Origin: Antedon mediterranea
Taxonomy: Eukaryota; Echinodermata; Crinoidea; Comatulida; Antedonidae
Assembly (NCBI RefSeq): GCF_964355755.1
Contig: NC_092676.1
Span: 22,056,288 to 22,116,287 of the forward strand
DNA: 60,000 bases
Direction: 5' to 3'
Position 1 is the first letter of the stretch, and every line of letters starts with the position of its first letter. Shown in pieces: positions 38,301-46,323 of the stretch. A program made the position numbers and the translations under genes. The notes under the pieces were generated by a model, which was not told the origin of the DNA, ran no database searches, and worked only from the letters and a program-made list of their open reading frames with translations.

Positions 38301-41300
38301 ACTTGCAATCCGAAAATGATTCAGTAGATGTACCAAATCACATGCTAAGATGGTCTGCATATAACTCCCTTGTAAACAAAGGAATGCCACTCACAAGTGT
38401 TAATACACCACCCTTAATAGCTGCTCCAGCTCATGAATGGTCAACACTGCTTACTGTATTAAAACAAGCACAAGGCATATCGGAAAAGGTTATTGGTGCA
38501 CAGCACAAAACTGTAATCACTTTAGACTTGGGCTTATAAAAACCTGCTAAGCAACTTCAAATGGCTCGCGATGCAACCAAATGATACTCCGGCCAGGGGA
38601 GCTTCATACAGTAATGGCAGAACTACGGTCCATAGGTTCTTTTATGGACTGCAGTGGTTTAGATTTGTGTTGGACAGAAGCAGATTTATATGGATCAGCT
38701 ACTGTGTAAAGCAGATTCTTGATGGACGACACGTAAAGAGAGGCAGATGAGTAAATTTGATGAAGGCTTTTCTAACAGACCACTTGCAAATATATGCAGA
38801 TGGTTTTGGAAATGCTTACCTACATCCGAGCAGTGCGAACTGCCAATTGGAGTCTTCATCTTGAAGCTACCGAAACATTTATACCATATTTCTTTGCACA
38901 TGACAAATTAAATTACGCCCGGTTAATCCCTGTATACCTGGCAGATATGAGAGATTTGGAAACATCAGATCCAGAAATATGGAAAGAATTCAACGATGGC
39001 AACTGGGTGGTAAATAAAAATTCATTGCCATTTTGTGCTGTTGGTCCAGATCACACATTTGAACAAGTAAATTGAATGATGAAAGTACTTGGTGGGCTAA
39101 CTTGTATTGCGTTAAACCCTTTTGCTCGCACAAAGTTTTTTCTAGTGGCTCCTGCTCTCGCTCACCTCGCTAAAGAAGCTGAGACAATGACTTTTCGTCC
39201 AAGTAGACATTTATCAATATCAAGACATCATGATAATAGTAATGCTAAAACAGATCTCCAAGCAAAAAACTTAATGGACCTGACAGGAACAATCAACAAA
39301 TTCACAAACCCGTTCACAGACGAATGTGATCAGTTGATCACTAAAGCCATATGCCCACCCACATCCAGCATGATGTCAATAACAGAACAAAAATTGGACA
39401 AGAAAGCTTTACAAAATTTGTGACCGAGAGGATTACCACAAATGAAAAAAACCTGTGGGCTCCAATGAAGAAACTGAAATTACATATATGGTCTTCAAGT
39501 GGGATGAAAATCCAGACTAAGATTGACAACAAGGAAGACCAGGCGCTGTTTGCTCGTTTGCTAGTTGTATCCAAGTCGAGGGACATCGACCTTAGACAAG
39601 CCGTCGGTACATATGAGTTTTCTGTTGTCCCAAGAGCTTTATTCGCAGCAGATGGTTCACTGTTTCCTACAATGTCGAAGAGTGACTTGATGACGATTCT
39701 CGAAAAGCTACCAAAAACGATAGAAGTCACTCACGAAACAAATTACTCAACAGAAAAAAACATCAGGAACTGTAAACGAGTATGTATTGTCGATGCTATG
39801 GCTGATCTGCAATCACTAAGTAAACCTGAGAATATTGAAACCTGCTTGGATCTATCAGAACATTTCATTGAACGGCACTGGCAGAAGTATGGTAACTATG
39901 ATGAGGATTTGGTGTTTGACCGATATGATACAGGAGAATCACTCAAAGCTTCAACCCGTGCGAGATGGCTAGGCGGCAATAAAGCTGTAGCTTACCACAT
40001 TACAGATTCAACTTCAATCGGTATGAAAGATGAACTTACGACGTATTTAGCTGAAAAGATATTAGACCATGCGGAGGAAAATAAAAAGCATCTTGTAGTT
40101 GCCTGGCGGAACAAAGCGAAAGCTACACATAGGGAAGAAGAAACCTTGCAAGTAGTCAGGAGGAAGCTGATACCAAACTCATTTTGCATTCCGTTGATGC
40201 AACAACAAAATGGTGCTACCACACTAGATATATACTCACCTGACACTGACGTACTTGTACTAGCCATCAGACAATACCCCATTATATGCCAAAATACAAA
40301 CTTTGTTACCGGCATTGGTAAAACCCGCAGGACAATTTCTATCGGCGCAATCCACAGAACACTGGGTGAGTACAAAGCAGCAGCCCTTCCAGGACTGCAT
40401 GCTTTCTCAGGTGCAGATATTACTGGTAGATTTTCTGGGAAAGGAAAGACTACATTCTGGAATGTTTTGGAGGAACTACATCCAACTGGTGGTATTGTTA
40501 CTGCCCTGAAATTATTAGGAACAACAAATGAACTATCTGAAGAATCATTTGCTGCAATAGAAGCATTTGTGTGTAAGCTCTACAGTATATACGAAACACA
40601 GAATTAACAAATGTAGCTGATGTTAGGTGGTGGCTTTTTAAGAAGAAACAAGCACAATCAGAGGGTTTGCCTCCAACGCTGGGTGCATTGCGGCCTGCCA
40701 TTTTAAGGGCACACTATCAGGCTATAATATGGAACAACGATGTCATTGCTAATCCAACTATACCAGAGCCTCAAGATTTTGGTTGGGATATTGTAGATGG
40801 CCATTATAAAGCAGTTATGACATCTTTGCCTCCAGCTCCCCAGGGTGTTATCGACCTAGTGAAGTGCCGCTGTGCAAAAACACCATGCACAACCAACCAA
40901 TACAAGTGCAAAAAAACGGTTTAAACTGCACAGACCTTTGCAGTTGCTGTGACGATGAGGAATTATGTGACAACCAAGAGCAGACAAGTCTCACTGATGA
41001 TGAGGATGATGATGAAAACATTGAAGAGGACGACACTGATGATGAACTTATACTGTAACAATTTAGTCTATAAAATAATTTATTTACACTTTTGAAGCAA
41101 AATAACTAAAAAGGCAATTAACAACAGAACTACTGGAAATGTGTATGCTCTAAATAAAATCAAGTTACTATGCCAACAGTACGGTATGGAGATGAACAAA
41201 TCCAGACAACTAGGGTAAAAGGTCAGTAATTGTATTTTCGGTCATTATTTTTGAAAGGTTTTCATTAGAGCAAATAGAAAGTTGTATGTTATGAACATTT

Positions 41301-44300
41301 TGAAACCAAAATGAAGTATCTATGTCTACCCGTTATCGAGATATGAAACTTCCATTCAAATAGGGTCAACGGTCATAAATAGCAATTTTTGTCACTTTGT
41401 TGGGTAAAGGTTCCATTAGAGCTGATATAAAGTTTTATATTATGAACAATTTGAGGCTACAATCAAGTCGCTAAGTCCACCAGTTATGGAGATATAACAA
41501 TTCCGGTCAATTAGGGTCAACGGTCAGAACTGGTATTTACGGTCATTTTTGCGGTAAATGTTCCATTAGAGCTAATATGAAGTTGTATATTATGAACAAT
41601 TTGAGACCAAAAACAAGTCTCTACAGTCTGTGGTTACCAAGATATGAACATGTTAACTTTCAATGGTGGCCATTTTGAAATCCAAGATGGCGGGCCTCTG
41701 CCACCCTTCCAACTTTGTCAACAAGTTTTTTCCTGTTGTTTGGATTGTATTCAACATATCTAAATAGGTGGGATCTTCTATTCATAAAAATCCCACGGGA
41801 TTACATAGTCTCCCTGACTAAGTGTAGACAGAGCAGAATTTAGTCCGTCTTGATATTTCATCATTCAGACAAGTTACTGTGCCTTATTCCCAAGAGCACA
41901 AATAAATACAAATTTGTTCTAAATTTACATTAAATACCGAGTTGAAGAGCCACTTGATTCATACTGTGCCTTTTCAGTGGTACTGTAGTATACAGAATTT
42001 GAAATAAAAGGGAAAAGAGAGGAATAGGAGGAATGACCTAAAACTGTGGTTTGAGTGAATTAACTTCCACTTCTCACTTTTCCTTGATCTTCTTTTACTT
42101 TACAATAAATATCATTATCAAAAAAGCTTGAACAAAATGTATTGCAATTTAAACTTACCATCGTGTCCTGAATGTCCTTATCAAACCTCTGTCACCTTGT
42201 TTGCTAAGAAAACCACACAGTCTTACATCCTCAGAACCATTCTGTAAATGTGAAAAGGAAGTCCTTATTGAAAATTCATAACACATTATAGCCCTTAATA
42301 ATCTGATACAATGCCAAAAAAAAAATAACTCTCTTTGACTTGTGCAAGATATTTGCCTACCTGTAGTGTTACATGAGGTAATTTCCCGAATGATCGGTAC
42401 TGGGTATGTAATATCAACTACCGTTTCTGCAGTACATAATTCATAGAAGCACTGATGAAGAAAGTTTATCTAGCGGTATTGCTATAGAATGGCCCAAGAC
42501 AGGCTTTAGTGGTTAGAACATGGAGGTATAAAATAGATACCTCCATGGTTAGAATATTGAAATGTTGTTAGAAATTGATTAACTTTAGTGTAAATAGTTG
42601 GATGTAGAGTTTAGATTGTGTCATGTGATAAATAGTTTATTCTTTCCATTTTTATTGTTACGTTATAAAGTTCAATTTAAAAAATAATGTGTATGAATAT
42701 GTATAATATTCACAATTACAAAGTTAAACATAGATTTATTTGACAAGCTGGTCAGCGTAGTGGTCCAGTGATGTGGTCATGGACCATGGTGGTTGCAAGT
42801 TTGATTCTTGCTAAAAATGCTAAAATTATTTTTTGGGGTCTCTACATCGCAAAGATGAAAAACTTTCATGTGCATGAAGAAATTTGTGTTGAACATGTGA
42901 TTATTATATGGGCCTAAATTAAAAGGCCCTATGCCTACTTACTATTTTGTTTCTGGTACTCTAGGCCTAGTTGAAATAAATGAATCCTAGATTTTCTTTT
43001 TTTTTTCACCAACAATGTATTTATAAATCTATATATAAATTTACGTAATGAGCAAAATTCGGTAAATCGCGCGTTATTTCTAGAATGTTTACTCGATGGT
43101 ATATAAAGTTGGTTCGTACTTTCGGTACTGATTTTAACCACCTGATGTAACCCTGTTTACTAATTAAATTGAGTTCGATAATTAGTTATTGACGATTAAA
43201 ACGAATTTAGGTTCAACGATTTGCCCCAAATAGGGGTGTTTTTCGATCGTGGTATACACTGTCTAATGGATAGTCCGTCTTGAAAAATACCCACAGACGA
43301 TAATACGAGGATGCTTCGCATTTTCCTATCTCCTCCTACGATAATTGTTTTTAATGGCTGAAAACCGGTTGAACAGCTCGAGTACAGCATCATAATGTTG
43401 AAGACAGGCCGATTTTCTTTAAAAAATACTATTTTGATAGATTTAATATACGTTTATACAAATGTATTGATTTGCGATGAATGGAACATTCCAATCTCTG
43501 TTCCACAAGTGTCTATTCCCTCAGGCGTCGTAAAGGCAAGTGCTGTATACTCATAACAGAAATTCGATCCATTTTTTTCTTCAATCTGTGCTGCAGAGGT
43601 TGGATATAGATTTTTTTTAACGGATAATAATGAGATAGCGTTTTCTGTCGCCGCGGGTGTATATTATGTACAAATCTTTATTATTGCAGTTAAACCACCC
43701 CGGGAACCACCCACATCATCACCCTTCCCTCACTGGCATCAGTAGCGTTGTAAAGCCAGTAGAGGATAGGCCTACGGTGGTACGAAGGATCAACAACAAC
43801 TTCGGGTGGGTAGGGTAGGAACCAACTTAAGTATGAATTGGCTCTAGAAACAATTGAAAACCATTAGGCCTACTAATTAAGTTGAGTTAGATAATTTAAT
43901 ATTTATTAACGATTAAATCGAATTTATGATTTGCCCCGAATAGAGAGGTGGTTTTCACAAATTGTTTAACATTATATAAACATATATACGTCGTAGTGTA
44001 TCGTTACATGTACTGTACTATTTCAATCGACTAGGACGGTGAAAGTTTCAATTACATCGCAATGTTTTACTGTGTTTAGTGGTATATTATTTGTAAAACA
44101 TGAAAAAACAATTAATAATTCGTTACTAAATGGATAAAGAATATATTTAAAAATTGTTCCTCTTTGCACCCATCCTCTTCCCCATACCTCAACCATAATG
44201 TTACTGTACATACAAAACACAAATTAAGTTTGTTTAAATTTGACTTAAACAATTAGTCTCATTTTGCGACAAGTTTCTCTTTCGGAAGTAATTCCCAGGG

Positions 44301-45006
44301 TGCTAATTTTAGTTGAGTACATAAATCACAGTGTCTTATTGTCCTGCATTATTGTACATTTGAAATTGTCAGTTTTTTAACGCTGAAATTATTATGTATT
44401 CGAGAACCATCTGTGGGTACGACCTAGATGGTACGCGAGCGAAGCGAGCGTACCATCTAGTATCTATAATTACAGTATAGGCTACACAACAGATAATTAT
44501 AAACATATACTGTATATATAAAAAATAGACTCGAGGCCTGATGGGTAGCTTTCAATTTTAAATTAGGCCTAATTAATTGGCTTAGGCCCTAGGCTAGGCT
44601 TATATAATAGTAGGCCATGGAGAGGGCCAGGGAGATGTGAAATGAACTCTCTAATAATTAGGCCTACCTACTACAGTACCTAGTTAGGCCAGGCCTAGGC
44701 CTACCCGCCTACCTAGCTACTCACATCTGCAGGGTCCTCCATGATGGGGATGGTGGTGTTTTCGCCTGCTGCGGTGGTCGACCTAGTTTCAGCCGCAGGG
44801 TGGATATTCGTAGGCCTAGGAGAAGCAGTGGAAAGCTTGTAATTATCAGTTGTTGAGAAGGTAGCCTGGTCATTGACTATCTGCTGATGACTTGGTGGCG
44901 GCCGACTTGGTTGACCTTCCTGTCGAATTGTGTCATCAAATGATATCAGAAGTCCCGTAGGAACTTCCGTGTTTTCTTCGAAACATGAATTCATCGAGCA
45001 GTGCAT
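17334..45006 (-). CDS. TBC1D2/Armus-like RabGAP (PH, coiled coil, TBC), 29 exons
   Basis: GTPase-activating protein; vertebrate TBC1D2/TBC1D2B act on endosomal Rab7 or related Rabs. Coding exons in order: 45006-44725, 42241-42159, 35984-35916, 35246-35169, 33826-33754, 30038-29970, 29626-29554, 29133-29004, 28643-28485, 28123-28042, 27927-27800, 26690-26556, 26140-26041, 25475-25278, 24848-24742, 23974-23889, 23522-23423, 23291-23183, 23022-22936, 22080-22016, 21523-21448, 21044-21034, 20930-20849, 20564-20440, 19953-19810, 19135-19069, 18312-18133, 17816-17739, 17459-17334. Phases match at all 28 junctions and the sum is 3102 nt, 1033 residues plus stop, a little longer than human paralogs. 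PH domain is near residues 101-198, coiled coils near 370-490 and 555-620, TBC near 722-935 with Arg finger (IELDLLRT, R779) and Gln finger (YCQGLN, Q816). The start at 45006 is the first Met of the open exon 1; an internal Met (MEDPAD) near its end is an alternative. Confidence 0.9.
21034..21044 (-). other. 11-nt microexon (RabGAP exon 22)
   Basis: Exon 21 ends in phase 0 while exon 23 must enter in phase 2 to read PAVKQIELDLLRT. The 11-nt AACTTCGGAAA, preceded by CAGACACAG and followed by GTGGGT, supplies the needed 3n+2 bases and gives NFGN-PAVKQ, matching the family N-P-A-x-K-Q context. Acceptor and donor are both weak, so the call rests on phase and homology. Confidence 0.65.
21060..21165 (+). 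repeat. LINE 3' tail fragment
   Basis: AAGCGCTGTATAAGAACAAGTATTATTAT has the look of CR1/L2-type LINE 3' ends (GCGCTRTATAA then an ATT-rich tail). A similar tail, AGGCGCTATATAATCC followed by ATTATT repeats, is at about 45330-45390. Both lack any coding remnant. Confidence 0.4.
21905..22011 (+). repeat. Retroposon 3' end with (GAATT)n tail
   Basis: The sequence ends AAATAAATTGAATTGAATT with a pentamer tail typical of LINE/SINE 3' ends. A similar tail occurs at 45721-45740. Confidence 0.4.
22450..22678. mobile_element. TTAA-type MITE copy with internal 72-bp duplication
   Basis: Member of the family with TIR CTCTGTCTACACTATCAAAC, recognised by TCACATCACTACCATA and TTTTTTGTCAAACTAGTTTG, ending GAGC-TTAA. 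A 72-bp segment (22491-22562) is repeated identically at 22563-22634. Left boundary degenerate. Confidence 0.65.
22706..22854. mobile_element. TTAA-flanked MITE (AGCTTGGTTCC family), copy 1
   Basis: Flanked by TTAA at 22702-22705 and 22855-22858. Imperfect inverted halves include GTAAGTGCAACACGATCAAG versus the complement of CATTGCACTTACGTTCTTGT. A second copy lies at about 25877-26017. Confidence 0.65.
25877..26017. mobile_element. AGCTTGGTTCC-family MITE, copy 2
   Basis: Inverted halves: GGAACGCAACGCAAGGACAT and AAGTTGACCAATGAT against the complements of CCTTGCATTGTGTTTTAGTG and GATTGGTCAAATTAG. Same internal order as 22706-22854. The flanking TTAA is eroded here. Confidence 0.6.
27145..27720. 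mobile_element. Dispersed repeat with GGCGGAGGT ends and a tRNA-like SINE insert
   Basis: Begins near GGGTACTCCGAGAGTAC-AAACCTCCGCC and ends CTCCTTGGCGGAGGT, so its tips are inverted. The GACAGACAGACACACACACA run and GGCCAAATTTGGTGACAATC segments are typical of a repeat that appears as LSVCLSVC-type spurious proteins in many animal genomes. Inside, 27291-27360 has a pol III A-box-like TGGTGTAATGGTT and a B-box-like GGTTCAAGTCCC followed by poly(T), suggesting a tRNA-derived SINE. Confidence 0.5.
29162..29480. repeat. Degenerate GAT/GATGAC microsatellite
   Basis: Imperfect GATGATGATGACGATG runs on the plus strand. The open frames here (poly-Met-like, poly-Ser) are artefacts of the repeat. Confidence 0.9.
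29690..29735 (+). repeat. tRNA-derived SINE-like fragment
   Basis: B-box-like GGTTCAAATCCC at 29707-29718 preceded by an A-box-like tract and followed by a poly(T) run. Similar fragments occur near 20250 (GGTTCAAATCC) and 42750-42815. Weak, since only the boxes are seen. Confidence 0.3.
30039..31228. other. RabGAP intron 5, upstream part; nothing recognised
   Basis: AT-rich intronic sequence between exon 6 and the nested TTAA elements. No coding signal or repeat relationship within the window was noticed. Confidence 0.4.
31233..33453. mobile_element. TTAA element A (AGMCCCYTTCCCTGC TIR), carrying a nested element
   Basis: Left end TTAA-AGCCCCATTCCCTACGTTTT; right end is the complement of AGACCCCTTCCCTGCAATTT followed by TTAA (33454-33457). 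The sequence is collinear, in opposite orientation, with the uninterrupted copy at 36134-36750 except for a 1.6-kb insertion (31338-32928). No transposase ORF. Confidence 0.8.
31338..32928. mobile_element. TTAA element C nested in element A
   Basis: Ends AGGGGGGTTCCGGGTTTAAA and the complement of AGGGGGATTCTGGGTTTAAA, flanked by TTAA at 31334-31337 and 32929-32932. The uninterrupted paralog at 36134-36750 has a single TTAA at this point (in CCGTTTAAAGACG), which proves the insertion and its 4-bp TTAA target. No long ORF; probably non-autonomous. Confidence 0.8.
34464..34620. mobile_element. MITE of the CTCTGTCTACACTATCAAAC family
   Basis: TTAA at 34460-34463, left end AGATCTGTCTACACTATCAA, inner TAGTTTGACAAAA, right end complement AGTGTAGACA. 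Right terminus eroded. Confidence 0.7.
34833..34975. mobile_element. MITE of the CTCTGTCTACACTATCAAAC family with TTAA TSD
   Basis: 143 bp, TTAA at 34829-34832 and 34976-34979. Left ATCTCTGTCTATGCTATCA, right TGATAGTGTAGACAGAGCT. The best-preserved copy in the window and the one that fixes TTAA as its target. Confidence 0.8.
35460..35740. repeat. Diverged fragment of element B/A family
   Basis: Shares GGGATTTATAGCGGGC, TTAGAATCGACTTATT and AACCGTTTAAAGA with 36134-36750 but is heavily mutated and lacks clear ends. Confidence 0.6.
36134..36750. mobile_element. TTAA element B, uninterrupted 617-bp copy
   Basis: TTAA at 36130-36133 and 36751-36754, ends AGACCCCTTCCCTGCAATTT and the complement of AGCCCCATTCCCTACGTTTT. 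Interior is collinear with element A and serves as empty-site reference for element C. Confidence 0.85.
36604..37031. repeat. 218-bp tandem duplication
   Basis: The right end of element B plus its 3' flank (from TATAATTATTAGAATCGG to CTCTACGGTAATTCCCTA) is repeated with a period of 218 bp and no mismatch seen by eye. Very recent, or an assembly artefact. Confidence 0.85.
37293..41058 (+). pseudogene. Broken nuclease-like protein with C-terminal Cys-rich (CXC-like) domain
   Basis: Homologous in layout to the protein of the 51-54 kb element. Segments in order: 37296-37598 (start of N-terminal part), FFAVDNVDFAENTLNGKRTL around 37968-38030, 38243-38539, 38794-39423, 39351-40607 (longest open piece, 418 codons) and 40604-41058. 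At least eight frameshifts or stops separate them. Acidic motifs: EEADTK at 40160-40177 (a different frame from its neighbours), SPDTDV at about 40237 and HAFSGADITGRFSGKGK at about 40399. The arrangement E-E-A-D, D-x-D, G-x-D resembles FEN1/XPG PIN-fold nucleases. The C-terminus has KCRCAKTPC and GLNCTDLCSC, like CXC/tesmin cysteine repeats, then a Glu/Asp-rich tail. Function unknown; nuclease is an inference. Confidence 0.6.
41212..41662. repeat. Three tandem ~150-bp repeats
   Basis: Units start at about 41212, 41361 and 41512 with AGGGTMAAMGGTCA and share TTCCATTAGAGCTRATAT and TATTATGAACAATTTGAG. Directly downstream of the Cys-rich ORF and before the right terminus of element 1. Confidence 0.85.
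42519..42547. repeat. Dispersed palindrome CATGGAGGTA, copy 1
   Basis: CATGGAGGTA and TACCTCCATG around a 9-nt AT spacer; the same palindrome recurs at 47077-47104. Confidence 0.8.
43010..43494. repeat. Dispersed repeat, inverted partner of 49-535
   Basis: Reverse complement of the window start with few mismatches. A partial direct repeat follows at about 43868-43960 (shares TTAACGATTAAATCGAATTT and TTTGCCCC). Confidence 0.8.
44424..44460. repeat. Perfect 13-bp-arm hairpin with CGAAGCG core
   Basis: CTAGATGGTACGC and GCGTACCATCTAG around an 11-nt GAGCGAAGCGA loop. GC-rich against an AT-rich background; could be a transposon terminus (Helitron-like 3' hairpins end in CTAG), unproven. Confidence 0.75.
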
Positions 45007-46323
45007 TACTTTTTTACAAAGTTTTGTTTTTGTTTTTCATACATACAACAAAAAGTCGAGAGAGGAAACAGGAGAAAAAAGTAAACACTACTTTGAAGCC
45101 CGCCCTCATCTATTGTGTCCCCCCATGCATGCGATGCATGATATAGATATAGATATAGATATCGCATCAATCATTACATAATAGAAAAAAAATTGCCTCA
45201 TTTTGGGATATAATAATTAATACTGAATACTGAACCATTAAGAAATTTCACAAAAACATGTGAAGACTTAGTAATTATTAAAATGTCTTAACATAAACTT
45301 TAAAAAAATGTCTGGGGAAACAATGTTCAGCGCTTAGATGTTTCACAACATTAGGCGCTATATAATCCAGGATATTATTATTATTAAATAACAAGAGGGA
45401 TGGAAGCCATGATCGTTTCGATCTTTCTTTTTATATCATTACTATATGTTATTTAAAAATAACCAGTGCACATATTGGTTTTAAAATGTAAAATGTATAA
45501 GTCGATAGTAGATAATATCATTCCCTCAGTCAGTCGGTGATATCAAATATTATATTCACCACCTCTAAGCAAGAAATATCTGTATAATATGAGTCAAAAG
45601 ATGCTCTCCAGGTGGTATAACATCTTGAGATCCTGAGCGTCTTCTTAAATAATTAGTCTTACAGTTTATTTTTGTTAATTTACACGTAATTATATTCTAT
45701 GGACAAGAGACTCCGAAGTAATTGAATTGAATTAAATTAGAAATGCTAAAAAAATCAAGGACTACATGTTATACGCAGACCTATTTGTAGTCTAAAGACA
45801 GTATCAAGTTTACTGATTTGCAGATAGTATCGGTATGCCTATCGTAGTGAGACTGTCTATCTTTATTATTTTGAAAAACATACCAATATTAACACAAGCA
45901 ATATAGAAACACATAAAACGAGTTTAAGCTATAAATTATATTATAGATTCATGGTTTTAAGTTCGTGTCCCAGCATGGTGGTATGAATAAATCATAATTT
46001 AAGTAGGCCTTAATAAACTTATTATACAATATGTAAACTCAAATAAATTATTAATGGTATCCTCTATAAACGTACAATAGGATATTAATAGTATTTCTAA
46101 ATAACAATTAAATATTAACATGAACCATAAGACTTCCATCAGCAAAACCTGGATATATCTGCTGAAATGATTTACCTAAATTATTAAAACTCACTAGAAA
46201 TGCTAAAAGTAATCTTTAAACAACAAGATGTAAATTAATCGCCATACATGAGCTGATTCTGAGGAGATAAAATAAACTCGACTTCGCTCTCCGATCTCGG
46301 GAAGTTATAAGTTGTTTAAGAAG
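45007..46323. other. Spacer between divergent RabGAP and LRR genes
   Basis: Presumably holds both promoters in head-to-head arrangement. Seen directly: an (ATAGAT)n microsatellite at 45141-45168, LINE-tail-like sequence near 45330-45390 and a GAATT-type tail at 45721-45740. No TATA box can be assigned with confidence. Confidence 0.4.

Larger units (their letters stand above)
37190..41835 (+). mobile_element. Element 1: decayed nuclease-like/Cys-rich mobile element
   Basis: Within RabGAP intron 2. Left edge GTTGTCTACACTATCAAAC, followed by ATGTGCCCATATGGACATGATG, matches the left end of the TTAA MITEs in this window; right edge AGTGTAGACAGAGC is the complement of the same 14-15 bp terminus. 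Between them lies a broken coding region (37293-41058) and three tandem 150-bp repeats (41212-41662). No convincing target duplication, so the ends are tentative. A perfect 20-bp palindrome (CGCGTATA...TATACGCG) sits at 37265-37284. Confidence 0.6.
33754..42241 (-). other. PH-domain exons of the RabGAP
   Basis: Exons 2-5 encode the PH domain. The first strand is LCGFLSKQGDRGLIRTFRTRW (exon 2), continuing FVFEQRTCHLYYYRTKQDL (exon 3), GHIDISTASFNYDV (exon 4), and ending with the conserved helix in HTMMYWLQELQ (exon 5), which runs straight into EKRRQYSLLQ (exon 6) as in vertebrate TBC1D2. The intron between exons 2 and 3 is about 6.2 kb because it hosts the decayed nuclease-like element. Confidence 0.85.
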
